A stretch of 64,000 bases of DNA. It comes from Cladobotryum mycophilum. Lineage: Eukaryota; Ascomycota; Sordariomycetes; Hypocreales; Hypocreaceae. Of this stretch, positions 44,828 to 56,187 are shown piece by piece. Each line of letters opens with the position of its first letter. Position 1 is the first letter of the stretch. The notes beneath the pieces were generated by a model that did not search any database, had not been told where the DNA came from, and saw only the letters and a program-made list of their open reading frames with translations. The translations under genes were made by a program, and so were the position numbers. Where the stretch lies: positions 3,348,001 through 3,412,000 of the forward strand of contig JAVFKD010000004.1 in the NCBI GenBank assembly GCA_036429605.1. Reading direction: 5' to 3'.

Positions 44828-46688
44828 TTACATAACGAATAAAAGATTCGTGTCTGAGATCAGGTCAGGAGACATGTCGCATTTGCAGTGTACCGGGCAA
44901 CTTACTGAGCGGGTGGCTGCAGGAGAGCTGCGGCTTCTGCGTATACTTGGTAGCCAGTTCGTCTCGGATACTGTTGAGAAGCTGTACGTAGCTCTGTTGT
45001 GGGTTCTTCTTGAGAGCTGTGACAAATGCCCATGACATGGCGCCGGTAGCCTGAGAGGCAATAGTGGCATCGGCACTAAGGTGAAGTGATTAGTTTTTGA
45101 ACAAAACCAGGCATTGGATAGTTCAGTCAAACGGAAAGCACGGGGAGCAACTCACGATGTCTGATCGTCCTTGCTTCCAGACCACATAACGACATCTGCG
45201 GGCGATGTCTTTGTTGCGAGGGCTCTGTTGTGGGCTTCCTCGCCGGTGGTAGCCTTCTTGAAGAATCCGATGATGTTGTTGGCCACGCCTCCGAGATCGC
45301 CCTGACTGTAGGAGGAGATGACACCAAGCAAACCTTGGCCAGCCTCCTTGGCCAGGTTGGGCGCCTTGAGAATACCTTGAGTGGAGTAGATGTAAGGAAG
45401 ATCGAGGGCGGTACCAGAGTGGCACGAATCAAAGATGGCAGTCAGTCTCACTCCGGCTTGGAGGGGTCTGACCATGATGCGATGCATCTCATCATCTGTG
45501 ATGTGGCCGGTCTGTCGGAAATCCACGGGATAGATGACTTCATCATAGCCATCTGGCTCGTCGCCATCGAGATCCTTGGTTTGACCACCATGGCCTAAAT
45601 TTTACCAGTCAGAAAGCAATTACATGTTCCACATGATGGTTGATTCATACCAGAGTAGTGGAAAAATAGCGAATCATTTGGTCGAGCGTCTTTGACCAGC
45701 CAGTGCATGGCGCGAAGGATGTTCTGCTTAGTCGGCTGGCTCATGGGGTTCTGTTGGTCATCAGTCAAGATAACCATATCCTCTCGCTTGTAACCAAACT
45801 GCTCCACGAGGTACGCCGTCATATTTCTGACGTCGTTGATGCATCCGCGCAACTGGCCTCGTTGGCCGAAATAGTTGATGCCGATGAGAAGGGCCTTGCG
45901 ACGGCCAGTGCAGTTCGAATATCGGAATGCGTAGCCTTGCGGTGCCCCCGTACCGAAGCTCTGAGGGGCTGTTGGAGGAGCTTGAGGGCCACCAGACGCA
46001 ATAGGTCGTGCTTGAGTATAGTTATTCGGCGGGGGACCGGGCGCGGGCATGCCTTCGGGAAGCTCAGCAACTGTTGTTCGAATTCAATGGGTAGAAGATA
46101 TCAAACGGCATACCTGGCCGGGAGTTGTAGTTGGGCTGAGGCGGCGGAGGGTGATACTGGCCATACGGTTGAGCAGGTGGGTGCTGAGGGTGTTGCTGTG
46201 ACGGATGAACTCTATGTCAGCGGGACCGTTCTAGTCAGGGAAGCTGGAGCTTCTACAAGGCATAAGGTGAGAGGCAGGTCATACCTGATACTGATATTGT
46301 TGTTGTTGCTGTTGAGGGGCAGGAGGCTGATGATAGCCATAGCCAGGCTGTGGGGAAGGATGATGCCCTTGGGGAGGGTAACCGCTGTTGTAAGTCGGCT
46401 GTTGGGGACTAGAATGGGTGAACATTGTCAGCGGAGCGCAACACTACAATGGTATAGTGATGGATTCTCGAGCACAAGCAGACAGAAGGATATAGGGATA
46501 TCAAGAGATGTTTAAGGCGAACAACGATTTGATGGGATGGGATGGGATGGGATGGGATGGGATGGGGAAAATCGTGAACAAATGTGTAAGTCGAGGGGCA
46601 GTTCGTACGGGTAGTAAGCGCCTTGCTGGTACTGTTGCTGCGGCGGCGCAGCATAACCGCCGCTTCCATAGCTGGGATAACCTGACAT
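44828..46688 (-). CDS. mca1: Metacaspase (type I) with Q/P-rich N-terminal domain
   Basis: Type I metacaspases are Arg/Lys-specific cysteine peptidases involved in stress, ageing and protein quality control. Seven exons fit: 46609-46688, 46292-46408, 46114-46211, 45651-46070, 45156-45594, 44906-45075 and 44828-44853, total 1350 nt or 449 residues. The N-terminal 130 residues are prion-like (GYPSYGSGGY, PPAPQQQQQQYQ, HPSQQHPQHPP). The p20 domain has GRRKALLIGINYFG, the catalytic His240 in YSGHGG and Cys296 in DSCHSG. The p10 part ends HPLNTNLLFVM, the family signature. Introns 1-3 in the low-complexity part are least certain; the second donor could be 46291 or 46284, and only the former keeps the frame. 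The first intron (46409-46608) carries a GATGG tandem repeat. Confidence 0.93.
46531..46565 (+). repeat. GATGG pentanucleotide microsatellite in metacaspase intron 1
   Basis: Seven perfect copies of GATGG run head to tail. On the coding strand this reads CCATC repeats. It sits inside the 200-bp first intron, the longest intron of the gene. Confidence 0.95.
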
Positions 46689-49600
46689 TTCGAATGAAGG
46701 CAAAGGTCGAACAATTTCTTCAGCTATTGGAAGCTTGCAAGAGAGCGATTGACACTGGCGACGTCTGCAAACGCGCCGTCAAGGTTCACGTTGAGGATGA
46801 TGTAGATGGATGACGGTGCGCTGCAACCAAGCCGAATAGCAATGTCTTAGTAAAAAAATAAAAAATAAAAAATAAAATAAAAAGGGACAACCAAGTAGCG
46901 AGCAGCTGAACTTTTTTTTCCTTTGCCCGGGACCGGAATCTTTATCTGAACAAGTCAGATGAATCAGAAACAATGTGAGCTCCAGTTGTAACAGGACCGC
47001 GTGCTCGAGGGAAATGAGACAAATCGGCGTCACTGCCGCTGAAGTAGTGGGATGGCGGCCCTATGTGGTGTGGTTGGAAGGCGGTCAGGTCCAAGCCAAG
47101 GTTATCAGCAGACCAACAACATTAAAATAGTTCCTGGGGGAAGGAGAGAGAGAAAGGTACAAATAAGGTACCGGATGGGTTATCGCTGATAAAAAAAAAG
47201 AGGAGATAAGAAGAAGAAAAAAGAAGTAGAGGATGGAAGAATAATAATAAGAAGCTTTACGCGTACGAAGCGTAGTAGTCAGCAAAGAAAAGAAAAAGAA
47301 AGAAAAACACAATTAAAAAAAAGATGGTGAGAGTGGTGGTGAGAGTGGTGGTGAGAGTGGTGGTGGTGGTGGGAGGGGAGTCGGAGCTCTAAGCCGTAGA
47401 GCTCGGCCAAGTCCGGTCCAAACTTGGGATTGGGAACTTTTAGAAGCCTTGTACGAGGAAGCGTCAGTGGCTCCTCAAGAGACCCGCCGGGCAGAGATTC
47501 GAGATGCCGGGGGTGGATTCAAATTGAATCGTATCAACAGTTGGAAGAACTGGTTGGTTAAGAAACGGGTGGGTTTGTTGGTTTTGGGGGAAGAGGAGAA
47601 AGAAGCGTTTTTGACTCGTGCCTCCAAGATAGGTACTTGTAGAATAGAATGGATGGTCAGTGGCGGGGTTGGAGCCGCGCATGCGCTGCGCTGTCTCTGG
47701 CCTGATGATGTTCAGTGGCTTCTCTGCCAGCAGCAGTTGCAGTTGCAGTTGCAGCGGTGCAGTGCGGTGCAGGGTCAAGCGCTAAACGGCAGCATCTCTC
47801 TCCACTCCACTGTGCTGCTGCGTGTGCTGCGCTGTGCTGTGCTGTTGTCCGTCCGCAGGGTGCCGAACATTAAACTTGACGTGCAACGCATCCATGCAAC
47901 GCCGAACAGGGGGTGGCACAAAGAATTTGGCGCTGGGCAGGGCGGCCGGCGCAAGGGATGGATGTATGGATGGATGGATGGCACATACATAATTAGGTAC
48001 TACAAGTACAAGTCGGTAATCAGACAAGGTTCCAATGGGGAATGGCGTCGGGATGCCAATTTAAATTTATGAAGATTGGGACGGTTGGACGGTACAACTT
48101 TGAACAGAGATGGGATGGGCTCAGATCCATCCATGGGATTTTGATAGTCTCCGATGAGTCTACCAGGGGGAAAGGAGGGGGTTTCCCTACCTACCCAGTA
48201 GCCGACCTGTAGGTAACCTTGTTCTAGCCTTCTCTCGGATGATGTGCTTTGTGCTTTTTCGAATAGATGGATGCTGTGATCTCGATACGATCCTGTAGTC
48301 GCTGTTGTACATACCGAGTACATGATGCTGTAAATTCATATGGATGTCCATTACTCCATCATTAGTATCTATTGCGGTGATGTGAAATACAGGGCGATAA
48401 TGAAACTTGTATCCTATACAATGATTGATCGATTTTAGATACAAAGGTAATCATCAATCCATCAAGGTATCTCCAGCTCTTACATCCCGAGCCTCATCTT
48501 CACACTCATCATCATCATGACATTCAAGTTTACAAGGGGCTAAACAAAAAGAGGCAACCAATTGTCCTCCCCCCCCAGCAACTCAGCAATTAATTCCTTT
48601 TTCTCTCTCTTCAGATGTAACGTCGAACAATAGATCCCTTTCCCAGTGTCAGCACGATATTAACATCCCACGGAGATGCTCTATTCAATGTCTCTTCAAT
48701 TACATTCAAAGTTTGATTATCAAGTTTATGGTACCCGTAGCCAAGTAATAGACGCCGATTGCGCCTCAATTGCAGCGCTGGAGAACCACACATGCCTCCT
48801 CCATACCTTCTACTGGGTATCTAGTACTTAGCACAAGCGCCACTACTGCCGCATTATCCCCCCAAATTCATGTCTCTCAGCCACATGTTTGTCATGGAAC
48901 GGTTGAAAAGAACAGCAGTTTGGCGCTTCGGCTTGGCTGCATTCGGCTGCATCTGCATGGAAAAGGGTTACATGGAAATAGGTATCTTCTCCGGAAGAGA
49001 GAAGAGGAACCCGACCACCACCAAAAAGAAAAGAAAAAAGCCACCGGCCGATGCAAGTTTGTTTCCATGTAGGTACTCCGTACTCCATATGTCGGTACCC
49101 TTTAACAGGCATAGGCTGCGGTTACCACCACATGGCGTTAACCAAAGTGCATGACATTGCCTCACAACCCGGAGAGCCCGATGCGGGGCGACCACAACAT
49201 GGCAGCCATCCATCATGGCAGTGCAATTCTTTTTATTAATTCATCCTTCTTTTCCTTGTTGATTTCAATCAATCCATCCATTTGCTTACTTATTCTATGA
49301 CCGACCTCCAAGGTAATGCCGAGGATTTTTTTTCTCGCATCAAGGTGTTCATGACGACATGCCGAGGGTTGGGAACATGCCCGATGCAATATGGACTTCT
49401 CCGTTGTCAGCTCCGTCAATATCCAGCCGCAAGGTAAATTGAATATCGGCCTTTTAATTTATTCTTGATCGATTTTGCTTAGATATTTTAACAAGAAAAA
49501 TCCATTGCCCAACCTGGACCAGTTAAACGTAGACTTCTGCCCAACGACCGACCGGTCATTCCGCTACAACCGCTTGCTTCAAGCGAGGTGGTTGAAACAG

Positions 49601-50629
49601 GTCGATATCCACAGTTTGTTCAGTTAGCCAGCCAGCCCATCAAATCATGCCAAAACAATAACCACGCCATGATACCCAAAATGTGAACCAAGAAAAAACA
49701 AACCCTGATATGATATGATGTATCAACATGTAAACAAAGATACCTGTACCAGTGTTTTTTTTTTAATAAAAAAAATAAAAAAATAAAAAAAAAATAAAAC
49801 ATTGGAAAATTAAACGCACAACGGGCCGAGGAAAGCTGAGTGCTGAGACATTCAGAGCCAATCACTCGGTGACGATGCCTCACATCTGGGGGAGCTTTGA
49901 ACAAGCTTGGGCCACGCCGCCCAGGGTCTCTCCCTAAATCAGGTCCCTAGCCCAGAGAGAAAGCCACGCATTGGAGCGATCCACGGATCGTTGGCGCCAG
50001 TCCACGTCCCCAAGTGCCCATCCCAGGCATCTTTCATGAGCCTTGTCCAGCTGGATGTTTTGCTTGACCAGGAACCGTTCGGCCAACCAGATTCCTCACT
50101 CTTCTAGTTCCAACGTCGATAACCGATCCATTCATCAACTTGTCACGACCCTTTCAACCTTTCTCCACTAGATTTCTCATCCCAGTGGCGAAATCCATGG
50201 AATCGGGTATAGTTGGGACTGTAGTCGCTCGTAGATAGCTGATGATAGATGTAGTAGTCTAGGGTAAGATGGCATTGACTGAGTAAGAAAGAGTATACCT
50301 CCACAGACGGCCAATCTAACTTCTCAGCTCACCACTGTTGATCAGCACCGCTAACAAGATTAAGAACGAGTCTCCTGACTCGTACAAAGAAAGGGCGTTT
50401 TTCTCTTTTGAACTGCTTGTTCACAGTCTACTGTCGCGTCACTCAACTGTACAACAGAATAGGCGCAAGAGTGCAGCAAAAAACCTCTTTGTTCATGTCA
50501 TCGATACGAGATCATATTCAGCTCCCATCAAGCATCTCGTTCCTTGTCGAAACTTATGCCCTTTACAGAGTATCGTCCTCAATCAGTTTTCTTCCAGCTA
50601 TCTATCTATCTATTCTCACATTTCCCAAC
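46689..50629. other. Gene-free 3.9 kb upstream of the metacaspase
   Basis: This is the longest empty stretch in the window. It contains A/T-rich runs (46850-46885, 49755-49800), a GGTGAGAGTGGT minisatellite (47326-47361), TTGCAG repeats (about 47735-47755) and GGAT-type repeats (47945-47985). A 207-codon plus frame at 47449-48072 runs through these repeats and is not credible as a gene. It may hold a long promoter or a non-coding transcript, but the sequence alone does not show one. Confidence 0.45.
47326..47373 (+). repeat. 12-bp minisatellite GGTGAGAGTGGT
   Basis: Three perfect 12-bp copies (47326-47361) grade into a GGT trinucleotide run. It lies about 640 bp upstream of the metacaspase ATG. 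Confidence 0.9.
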
Positions 50630-51268
50630 TCAAACCAACTTCTTCTCGAAGAATCTGAACTCCACGGGTCCCGCAAGTAATGGTGCCAGCTCCGGGTAGT
50701 CCTCTGCAAAACTGCCCAGCTTCATAATCTCATAGCCCAGCCGCAGGTACCATGCCTGCATCCTCGTCTTGAGCGGGTGCGCATATGTCGTCGGCACGAG
50801 GAGATCCAGTGCCATGGTCGAGCATCCTAGTTCACGACAGTGCCGCTCTGCAAACAGGACGAGCTCGCGTCCCAGTCCAGTGCCCTGATATCGTTTGTCC
50901 AATGCGAGCATGTTAAAGCTTCCCAGCGTAGGAGATGTGCGTTTTATACAGATGCCTCCGACGAGAAGGCCGTGTGGGGTCAGGTAGCCGTCAATGGGCG
51001 CGGATGAAGGCTCAATGTTGAGATAACCAAGAGCCAACTGTCCCTGACGGATTAGTTCTACCACCTCTGTCTCTGTCGTTCGATTGAAGCCATCCCGCCA
51101 AATGCCTGCTTCGGCTTCGACGAAAACCAGGTTGACCAGACGTACAATGGCAGACACTAGCAGTGCATCATCTGCAGTCGTGGCAGCGGGGAAATTGATG
51201 GTAAGAGCTGGGCTTGAGGGGGCTTGGGGAACGGCTGCGGGGTTTGTGGTCAACGCTGAGGCGGCCAT
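50630..51268 (-). CDS. GNAT-family N-acetyltransferase
   Basis: This is an acetyl-CoA-dependent transferase of unknown substrate. A single exon of 212 residues starts at the only plausible ATG (51268); an in-frame upstream extension lacks an ATG and runs through a poly-A tract. The GNAT core is visible: SFNMLALDKRYQGTGLGREL contains beta-4 and the RxxGxG acetyl-CoA loop, and ALDLLVP with AWYLRLGYE supplies the later motif B region. The N-terminal 30 residues are Ala/Pro-rich. The protein most resembles small fungal acetyltransferases annotated only by domain. There is no toxin-antitoxin or biosynthetic neighbour to suggest a substrate. Confidence 0.85.
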   Translation of the reverse strand: MAASALTTNPAAVPQAPSSPALTINFPAATTADDALLVSAIVRLVNLVFVEAEAGIWRDGFNRTTETEVVELIRQGQLALGYLNIEPSSAPIDGYLTPHGLLVGGICIKRTSPTLGSFNMLALDKRYQGTGLGRELVLFAERHCRELGCSTMALDLLVPTTYAHPLKTRMQAWYLRLGYEIMKLGSFAEDYPELAPLLAGPVEFRFFEKKLV

Positions 51269-52015
51269 TGTCTTTTTTTTTTTTTTAGGTCGTGATGAGT
51301 CTCGTGATGCTGCCACTGTGATGCGTCTTGCGATTAATGAATGAATGGTTCACTTGGATTTGATGCGTAACGGTATTTATGATATTTTTGCCAAGGGGCT
51401 CAATAGCCGGTCCGGTCACTGCCTGTCAGCAAGAATAGCAGAATTGAGACAAGCAGGAAGCCATTTCTCCGCTCAGATCCATCTTTTTGCTACAATCTCA
51501 CCCGACACCTTTGAGTCCAGTCTGTGCTGCAAATTCACCATACTGCCTTCAAGTTGAGTTTACGAGCCAGCCGTCGCGATAGCTTGAAATGATAAATATT
51601 TGATTGAAGTAAATAAATTCGATTTGTCTTTGTCATCTGGTGGCAATAACACGCTGCCTTGTTGCCTTATTCTCTGCCACGATGTGTCATGACTGAAAGC
51701 CCTGCAGCCTTAGGTATAGGAAAGGTGAGGCAGCAACGAAAGTGAGTGAAGGAGCCAACAGACAGGCCACAGCCTCAAGCTTCATTTCCTTCTTTCATCA
51801 CCATCTACACAACATTAGAATACAGTCCATCTCATCTATTTGATCAGTAAATCAGGTGTCATCTTCATATATAGCTCTCATTTTTTCCCCTACCATTTCT
51901 TCATTCGACACCCATCTTCTCTCCTTCTTTTACACCACCTGTGCCTTTCACATATCCATCAACGCAGCATTCACTCATCAATATTTGAATCAACTCCATC
52001 CACCTGCATCACAAG
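51269..52015. promoter_or_regulatory. Divergent promoter region, GNAT and exonuclease genes
   Basis: The genes face away from each other. A 16-base T tract sits just upstream of the GNAT ATG (51271-51287). A CT-rich leader (51880-51980) precedes the plus-strand ATG. No gene is visible. Confidence 0.5.
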
Positions 52016-53355
52016 ATGACTGAATTCGATCGTCGAATCACCACTCCGCCTCTCATAGACCCAGAATATGGACCCATCGAACTCACTGAAGAGTACTTAT
52101 GGCACATGCAGACACTGATTCATCCCACTGCCGTCCTGGAACAGGCGGGCTATATTCTACACCAGCTGTCTGCGACAGACCTGGAGAGGAAGAAGCGCTG
52201 TTTCAAGTGTCATCGCGGTCAGTATTCGCCGCTATCCAACGTCGCACCGCAAATGATTAATTTAACGAAATAAAACAGTCCTACCGGCGAAAAAACAGAA
52301 GCCCGGTTACCTGCCCAAGACCCAGGTCAACAACGGCGGCCACAGCTCCAAGCCCAAGGATGAGTCTTCCGGCAAGTCCCAGCTCCAAAAGTCGGCATGC
52401 AAGTTTCACCCGGGCAGCGTGTCTCAAAGGGTTTGTGGATTTCTTTCATTTCTTCGTGCATGCTCCGGACTGCGCATGCCGGCGTTATTGAATGGATCAA
52501 ACTGACACACATCTCTAGAAATGGACCTGCTGCAATGGCAACACATTCGCACCACCTTGCACCGGCAACGACCAGCACACTCCAAGGTTCTACGCTCCCG
52601 GAGAACTAGCTAAAGACTGGCAATTTTTTCACACCCCAGAATCTAAAGCCGAACCAGTCGCTGCCGTTGTGCTGGATTGCGAGATGGGGACAAATGTATA
52701 TGGGGATTCAGAGTTGATTCGGATCTCGGTCGTCGAATATTTCTCTCGAGTTGTTCTCCTTGATAGCCTTGTTTGGCCAGATATCAAGATGCAACACTAC
52801 AACACCAGATTCTCCGGGGTCACTCGACAGGCTATGATAAGTGCAAAGCAAACGGGGAAGTGCATAGTTGGACGCGCAAATGTGAGAAAACGTCTCTGGA
52901 AGTTTATTGGCCCCGAAACCATTGTCATTGGACATGCTACGCATGGGGATCTCAACTCTTTGCGTTGGATTCACCCAATGCTTATTGATACTCTCATCAT
53001 CGAAACCCAAAACAGGCCTCCTCCCCCAGAGAAGGAAGCAGAAGAAGGCGAGGGAGAATCCGCAATCGCAGCCGTAGCCATATCCGCAGATGGAGATGAA
53101 GATGGAGATGCTCTACAAAAAAGAGGAGATGGTGAAGGTCAGGAAGACACCAATAAAACGCCAAAGAAGAAGGGAGGGTTGAGTTTAAAAGCTCTATCAC
53201 TGCAGCGCCTGGATAGAGTTATCCAAGTTAAAGGCCAAGGCCACGATAGCCTCGAAGATGCCATCGCGACGAGAGATATCCTTCACTGGAACGTCATCAA
53301 AGCTTGGAATGACGAGCGGCAGGAGTATTTTGCACAGGCGACTACTGACACTTAG
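52016..53355 (+). CDS. DEDDh RNA exonuclease (Rex-type) with Cys/His-rich N-terminal module
   Basis: This is a 3'-5' exonuclease of the RNase T/Rex superfamily, probably acting on structured or small RNAs. Exons are 52016-52217, 52279-52430 and 52519-53355 (introns 61 and 88 bp); the product has 396 residues. The exonuclease motifs are VVLDCEMG (ExoI), GHATHGDLNSL (ExoII) and HDSLEDAIATRDIL (ExoIII), giving the DEDDh set. Upstream lies a Cys/His cluster, CFKCHR, then SACKFHPG, KWTCCNG and PPCTGNDQH, that resembles a CHORD-like zinc site. An acidic and Lys-rich insert of about 55 residues (GDEDGDAL, NKTPKKKGG) lies between ExoII and ExoIII. Yeast Rex1, Rex3 and Rex4 are the nearest named relatives, but the exact ortholog is not clear. 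Confidence 0.88.
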
Positions 53356-53960
53356 GTGAATCTCAGGGGGCTGGCTGTGCTCGACGTTGCTGACGGATTT
53401 GCTACTGGCACGTAATAAGTATACCAAAGAACCGAGTCTCTTGAGAGACGAAGGGAAAGAAATTGACATGCAGATGGCTCATCATAATGCAGGCCTGTCA
53501 AACCGGCTTGAACTACTTGGATACTTCCGATACTAGATCAGTCACTACGAGCTTTGGCTATGAATCTTCTTCCCGGAGTACCGAAATACGCTGGATGTAT
53601 GTTTCAATGCATACTTCAATCGAAACCTTCAAATCTGTGAATGTATGATTTCTCTCATCACCAAGGGTGGGAAGTTTGGAATGAAGACCAAGAAACCTCA
53701 AAGGTCAAAACAAACAATCGTTGAATAATACATTCACAGTTCATGCTGGGGAAAAGTATTGGTTTTTATGGTGTGTAAGATGTATTATAACTGAATGAGG
53801 CCTATTTCCAATCTATATCCATGCGATTATGTGAGAAGCCAACACCGCAGCTGGATTTTTCGCTCTCATTCTACAGAAAGTAAAGTGTACCGTTTTACAG
53901 ATGTACTATACTCATAGCTGATAAAGCGCTCATCGCTCCGTAAAAGGGGGAGGGGTGAGA
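53356..53960. other. Convergent intergenic region
   Basis: Tail-to-tail spacer between the exonuclease and the hydrophobin. No coding frame or RNA gene is evident. Confidence 0.5.
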
Positions 53961-54391
53961 TTATGCCTGGACGCCGACGGGGATCTTGCAGGCAAGAGCC
54001 TGGCCGGCCTGGAATTTATTTGAATCAGTCATGAGCACCCTTACTGAGTACCTAGTAGGTAGGGAAGGAATGATACTTACCACAGGGATAGAGCAGCAGA
54101 CAGCCTGCTTGCCCGTGCTAACACAAATCTCCTGGAAGTGCTTGGCGTTGAAAGGAGTCTCGGGCACTGTTGGTAGAGAAAAAAACCGTTGTTAGTATTA
54201 TCCTTGAGCGGGAAGAAGCCACAGTTTAGCAAAAGCTTACCGTTTCCGCAGTCGAGACTGGCAGCGCCAACAACGTAGGTGGCGCAGCACATAGGGCTGC
54301 TCTGTAGACCACTCTCGCAGGGCTGGTAGCTACTACTGTAGGCAGCAACGAAGGTGGAGAAGAGAAGAGCGGCGACGGTAGAGAACTGCAT
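53961..54391 (-). CDS. Class II hydrophobin
   Basis: Hydrophobins are small secreted proteins that self-assemble at air-water interfaces and coat spores and hyphae. Three exons (54241-54391, 54081-54166, 53961-54008; introns 74 and 72 bp) give 94 residues. A signal peptide of about 17 residues precedes the mature chain. Eight Cys sit at 25, 35, 36, 48, 65, 74, 75 and 86, that is C-9-CC-11-C-16-C-8-CC-10-C, exactly the class II spacing. The segment around SPMCCATYVVG matches the usual first beta hairpin. Both introns lie at the positions common for this family. A TATA-like element lies upstream. The absence of other hydrophobin genes nearby makes this a single locus. Confidence 0.96.
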
Positions 54392-56187
54392 CTTGATAGT
54401 GGTTTGGTTGGTAGTTGTCTTGAAGACTGAAGAAGAAGTGTTGAGAGAGTGAGAAGAGTGTTGTAATAGTAGTTGTTGTTGTCGTTGTAGTTGTTGCGAT
54501 GAGGATGAGAAAAGAGTAATTGTGAGAGGAGGATGTGGTGGTTTATATATTCATAGTGATCCCATATTTCTTGATATCCCTTCAACTTTCTGGGTTTCCT
54601 TTTTCGTAAGACGGACCACAAAATGTGTCCAGGTAGAGTGCCTATCTCAGGACGATGCTCCTTGCTACAGTCCACCCACACAGAGTATCTCGGCTCATCG
54701 TGCTCGAGGGGGTGGAGGAAAGGTCGGCGCAAGGGAGGAAGGTGTCTCTCGACATGTATGTCTCAGCTCCAGTAGAAGAATTCGCAGCATTCAGAATTCT
54801 TCTACGTTCGGTATGCCGTATCCCTTGATCATCCTCCTTGAAAGACAAGCCCAGCCCTCTAATTAATCATCCTTTCAACAGCCTATCCGTATCTGAAAGA
54901 CTGACATAGACTTTGTGTGATTAGGGCGTTGAGCCTCTTCCATAAATCTCAGAAGCGGGTTTCTTTTCGAGCAGTAAGAGGTTGCCCGGGAACATATCAA
55001 GCTGAGCTCGGCTCTCCACGGCGGACTGATAACTGCTATGCATCTTAACCGGTTCCTGTAGTCGCTCAGACGGGGATTCTAGCCCAATAGATCCCGCTCA
55101 TCTAGATCTCGCGTCTTTCGGCTCGTCGACCAGTCATCCATCACATTGCCCTGCAGATGAGAGACAGTTATGCGGGGAACGATCCCACCCTCAAAGCCAG
55201 GGGGGCTGTAATGTGGGGTGGTAATCAGGGCAGGGTGCTCATCTCTCAATCAAACATTCGTAATTGGTATTCTCCCTTCCACTTTTTGGCCGTGGGCGTA
55301 CCATAACCCCCCCCCCTTCCCCCTTTTTTGGGTTCCTTTTCCCTTTGTCCTTTTCTCATCCCGTGATTTTCGGTCGGTAGCTGGACCTCATTAATTGCTG
55401 TGCCTGCTTTATTGCATGCTGTTCCGAGGCGCTCCCTCTGACCGATTGAGTATGCAAGGGAGAGAGCCTCAACCCCACAACTAACGCTCACTTCAAGTGA
55501 GACAGGCAAGCGCACAACACAGAGAATATTCCGCAGCAACCAACAAAGGGAGGAAATGCGAGAGCACAAAGAAATCATGCCACAGCTTGCATCATGGTAC
55601 TCGTACCCAGACGGTAAAGGAGCGGTCACAAAGCGATGCATAGCATAACAATGCATCCCTTGCTTGATAAGGTCTCAAGCTTTGGTAATATCTTGTTTGT
55701 GGCTCGAATTTGTCGGCCCCCTCGCATCAGGTTACACACCCTACTGACAGCCTGGAGGATTACCAAGACCGGCCAGTTTATCCCTTCTGCCTCCATTACA
55801 AAAGGAAGTGTTTACACGACAAGGGTCACAGGCAGAATACCATGTTGCCGATAGCTGCAGGGTATGAACGAATCCAGAGTTGGTAATATTATTAGAAATA
55901 ATACGTGTATGATGCTCATCTGAATTATGGAACCCCCACAATCCAAAAGCGATTGTCCTCCTTTTATAGAGCTCGGCTTTTTCCCGTCAGGTTGTGAGTA
56001 CCCTTAGCCGCCATTATCCAATCCAAGATGGCAGACAGGAAGTACCAAAGCCTATTCAGAGTCTGTATCAGCATATCGCTGTCAAAGTCCCGACTCCAAA
56101 ATATTTCACCATCCCAAAACCGCAGGGTAGATGTATCTTCTTGTACTGTCTTTAACGCCTTCCCCTTGCTGTTTCTCATTGACTGCC
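54392..56187. other. 1.8 kb gene-free stretch upstream of the hydrophobin
   Basis: This includes the hydrophobin promoter and a pyrimidine-rich block with a run of ten or more C at about 55307-55317. Frames at 55246-55656 and elsewhere are not protein-like. The right end is the 3' side of the next minus-strand gene. Confidence 0.45.
54542..54552 (-). promoter_or_regulatory. TATA-like element upstream of the hydrophobin
   Basis: The minus strand reads GAATATATAAACC about 150 bp before the hydrophobin ATG, with a CAAC/ACAACTAC-rich leader in between. Strongly expressed hydrophobin genes commonly carry a TATA box. Functional use is inferred. Confidence 0.5.

Noticed and set aside
47449..48072. 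207-codon plus-strand open frame in the 3.9 kb gap
   Set aside because: It is built from TTGCAG, GCTGTGC and GGAT simple repeats and has no protein-like core.
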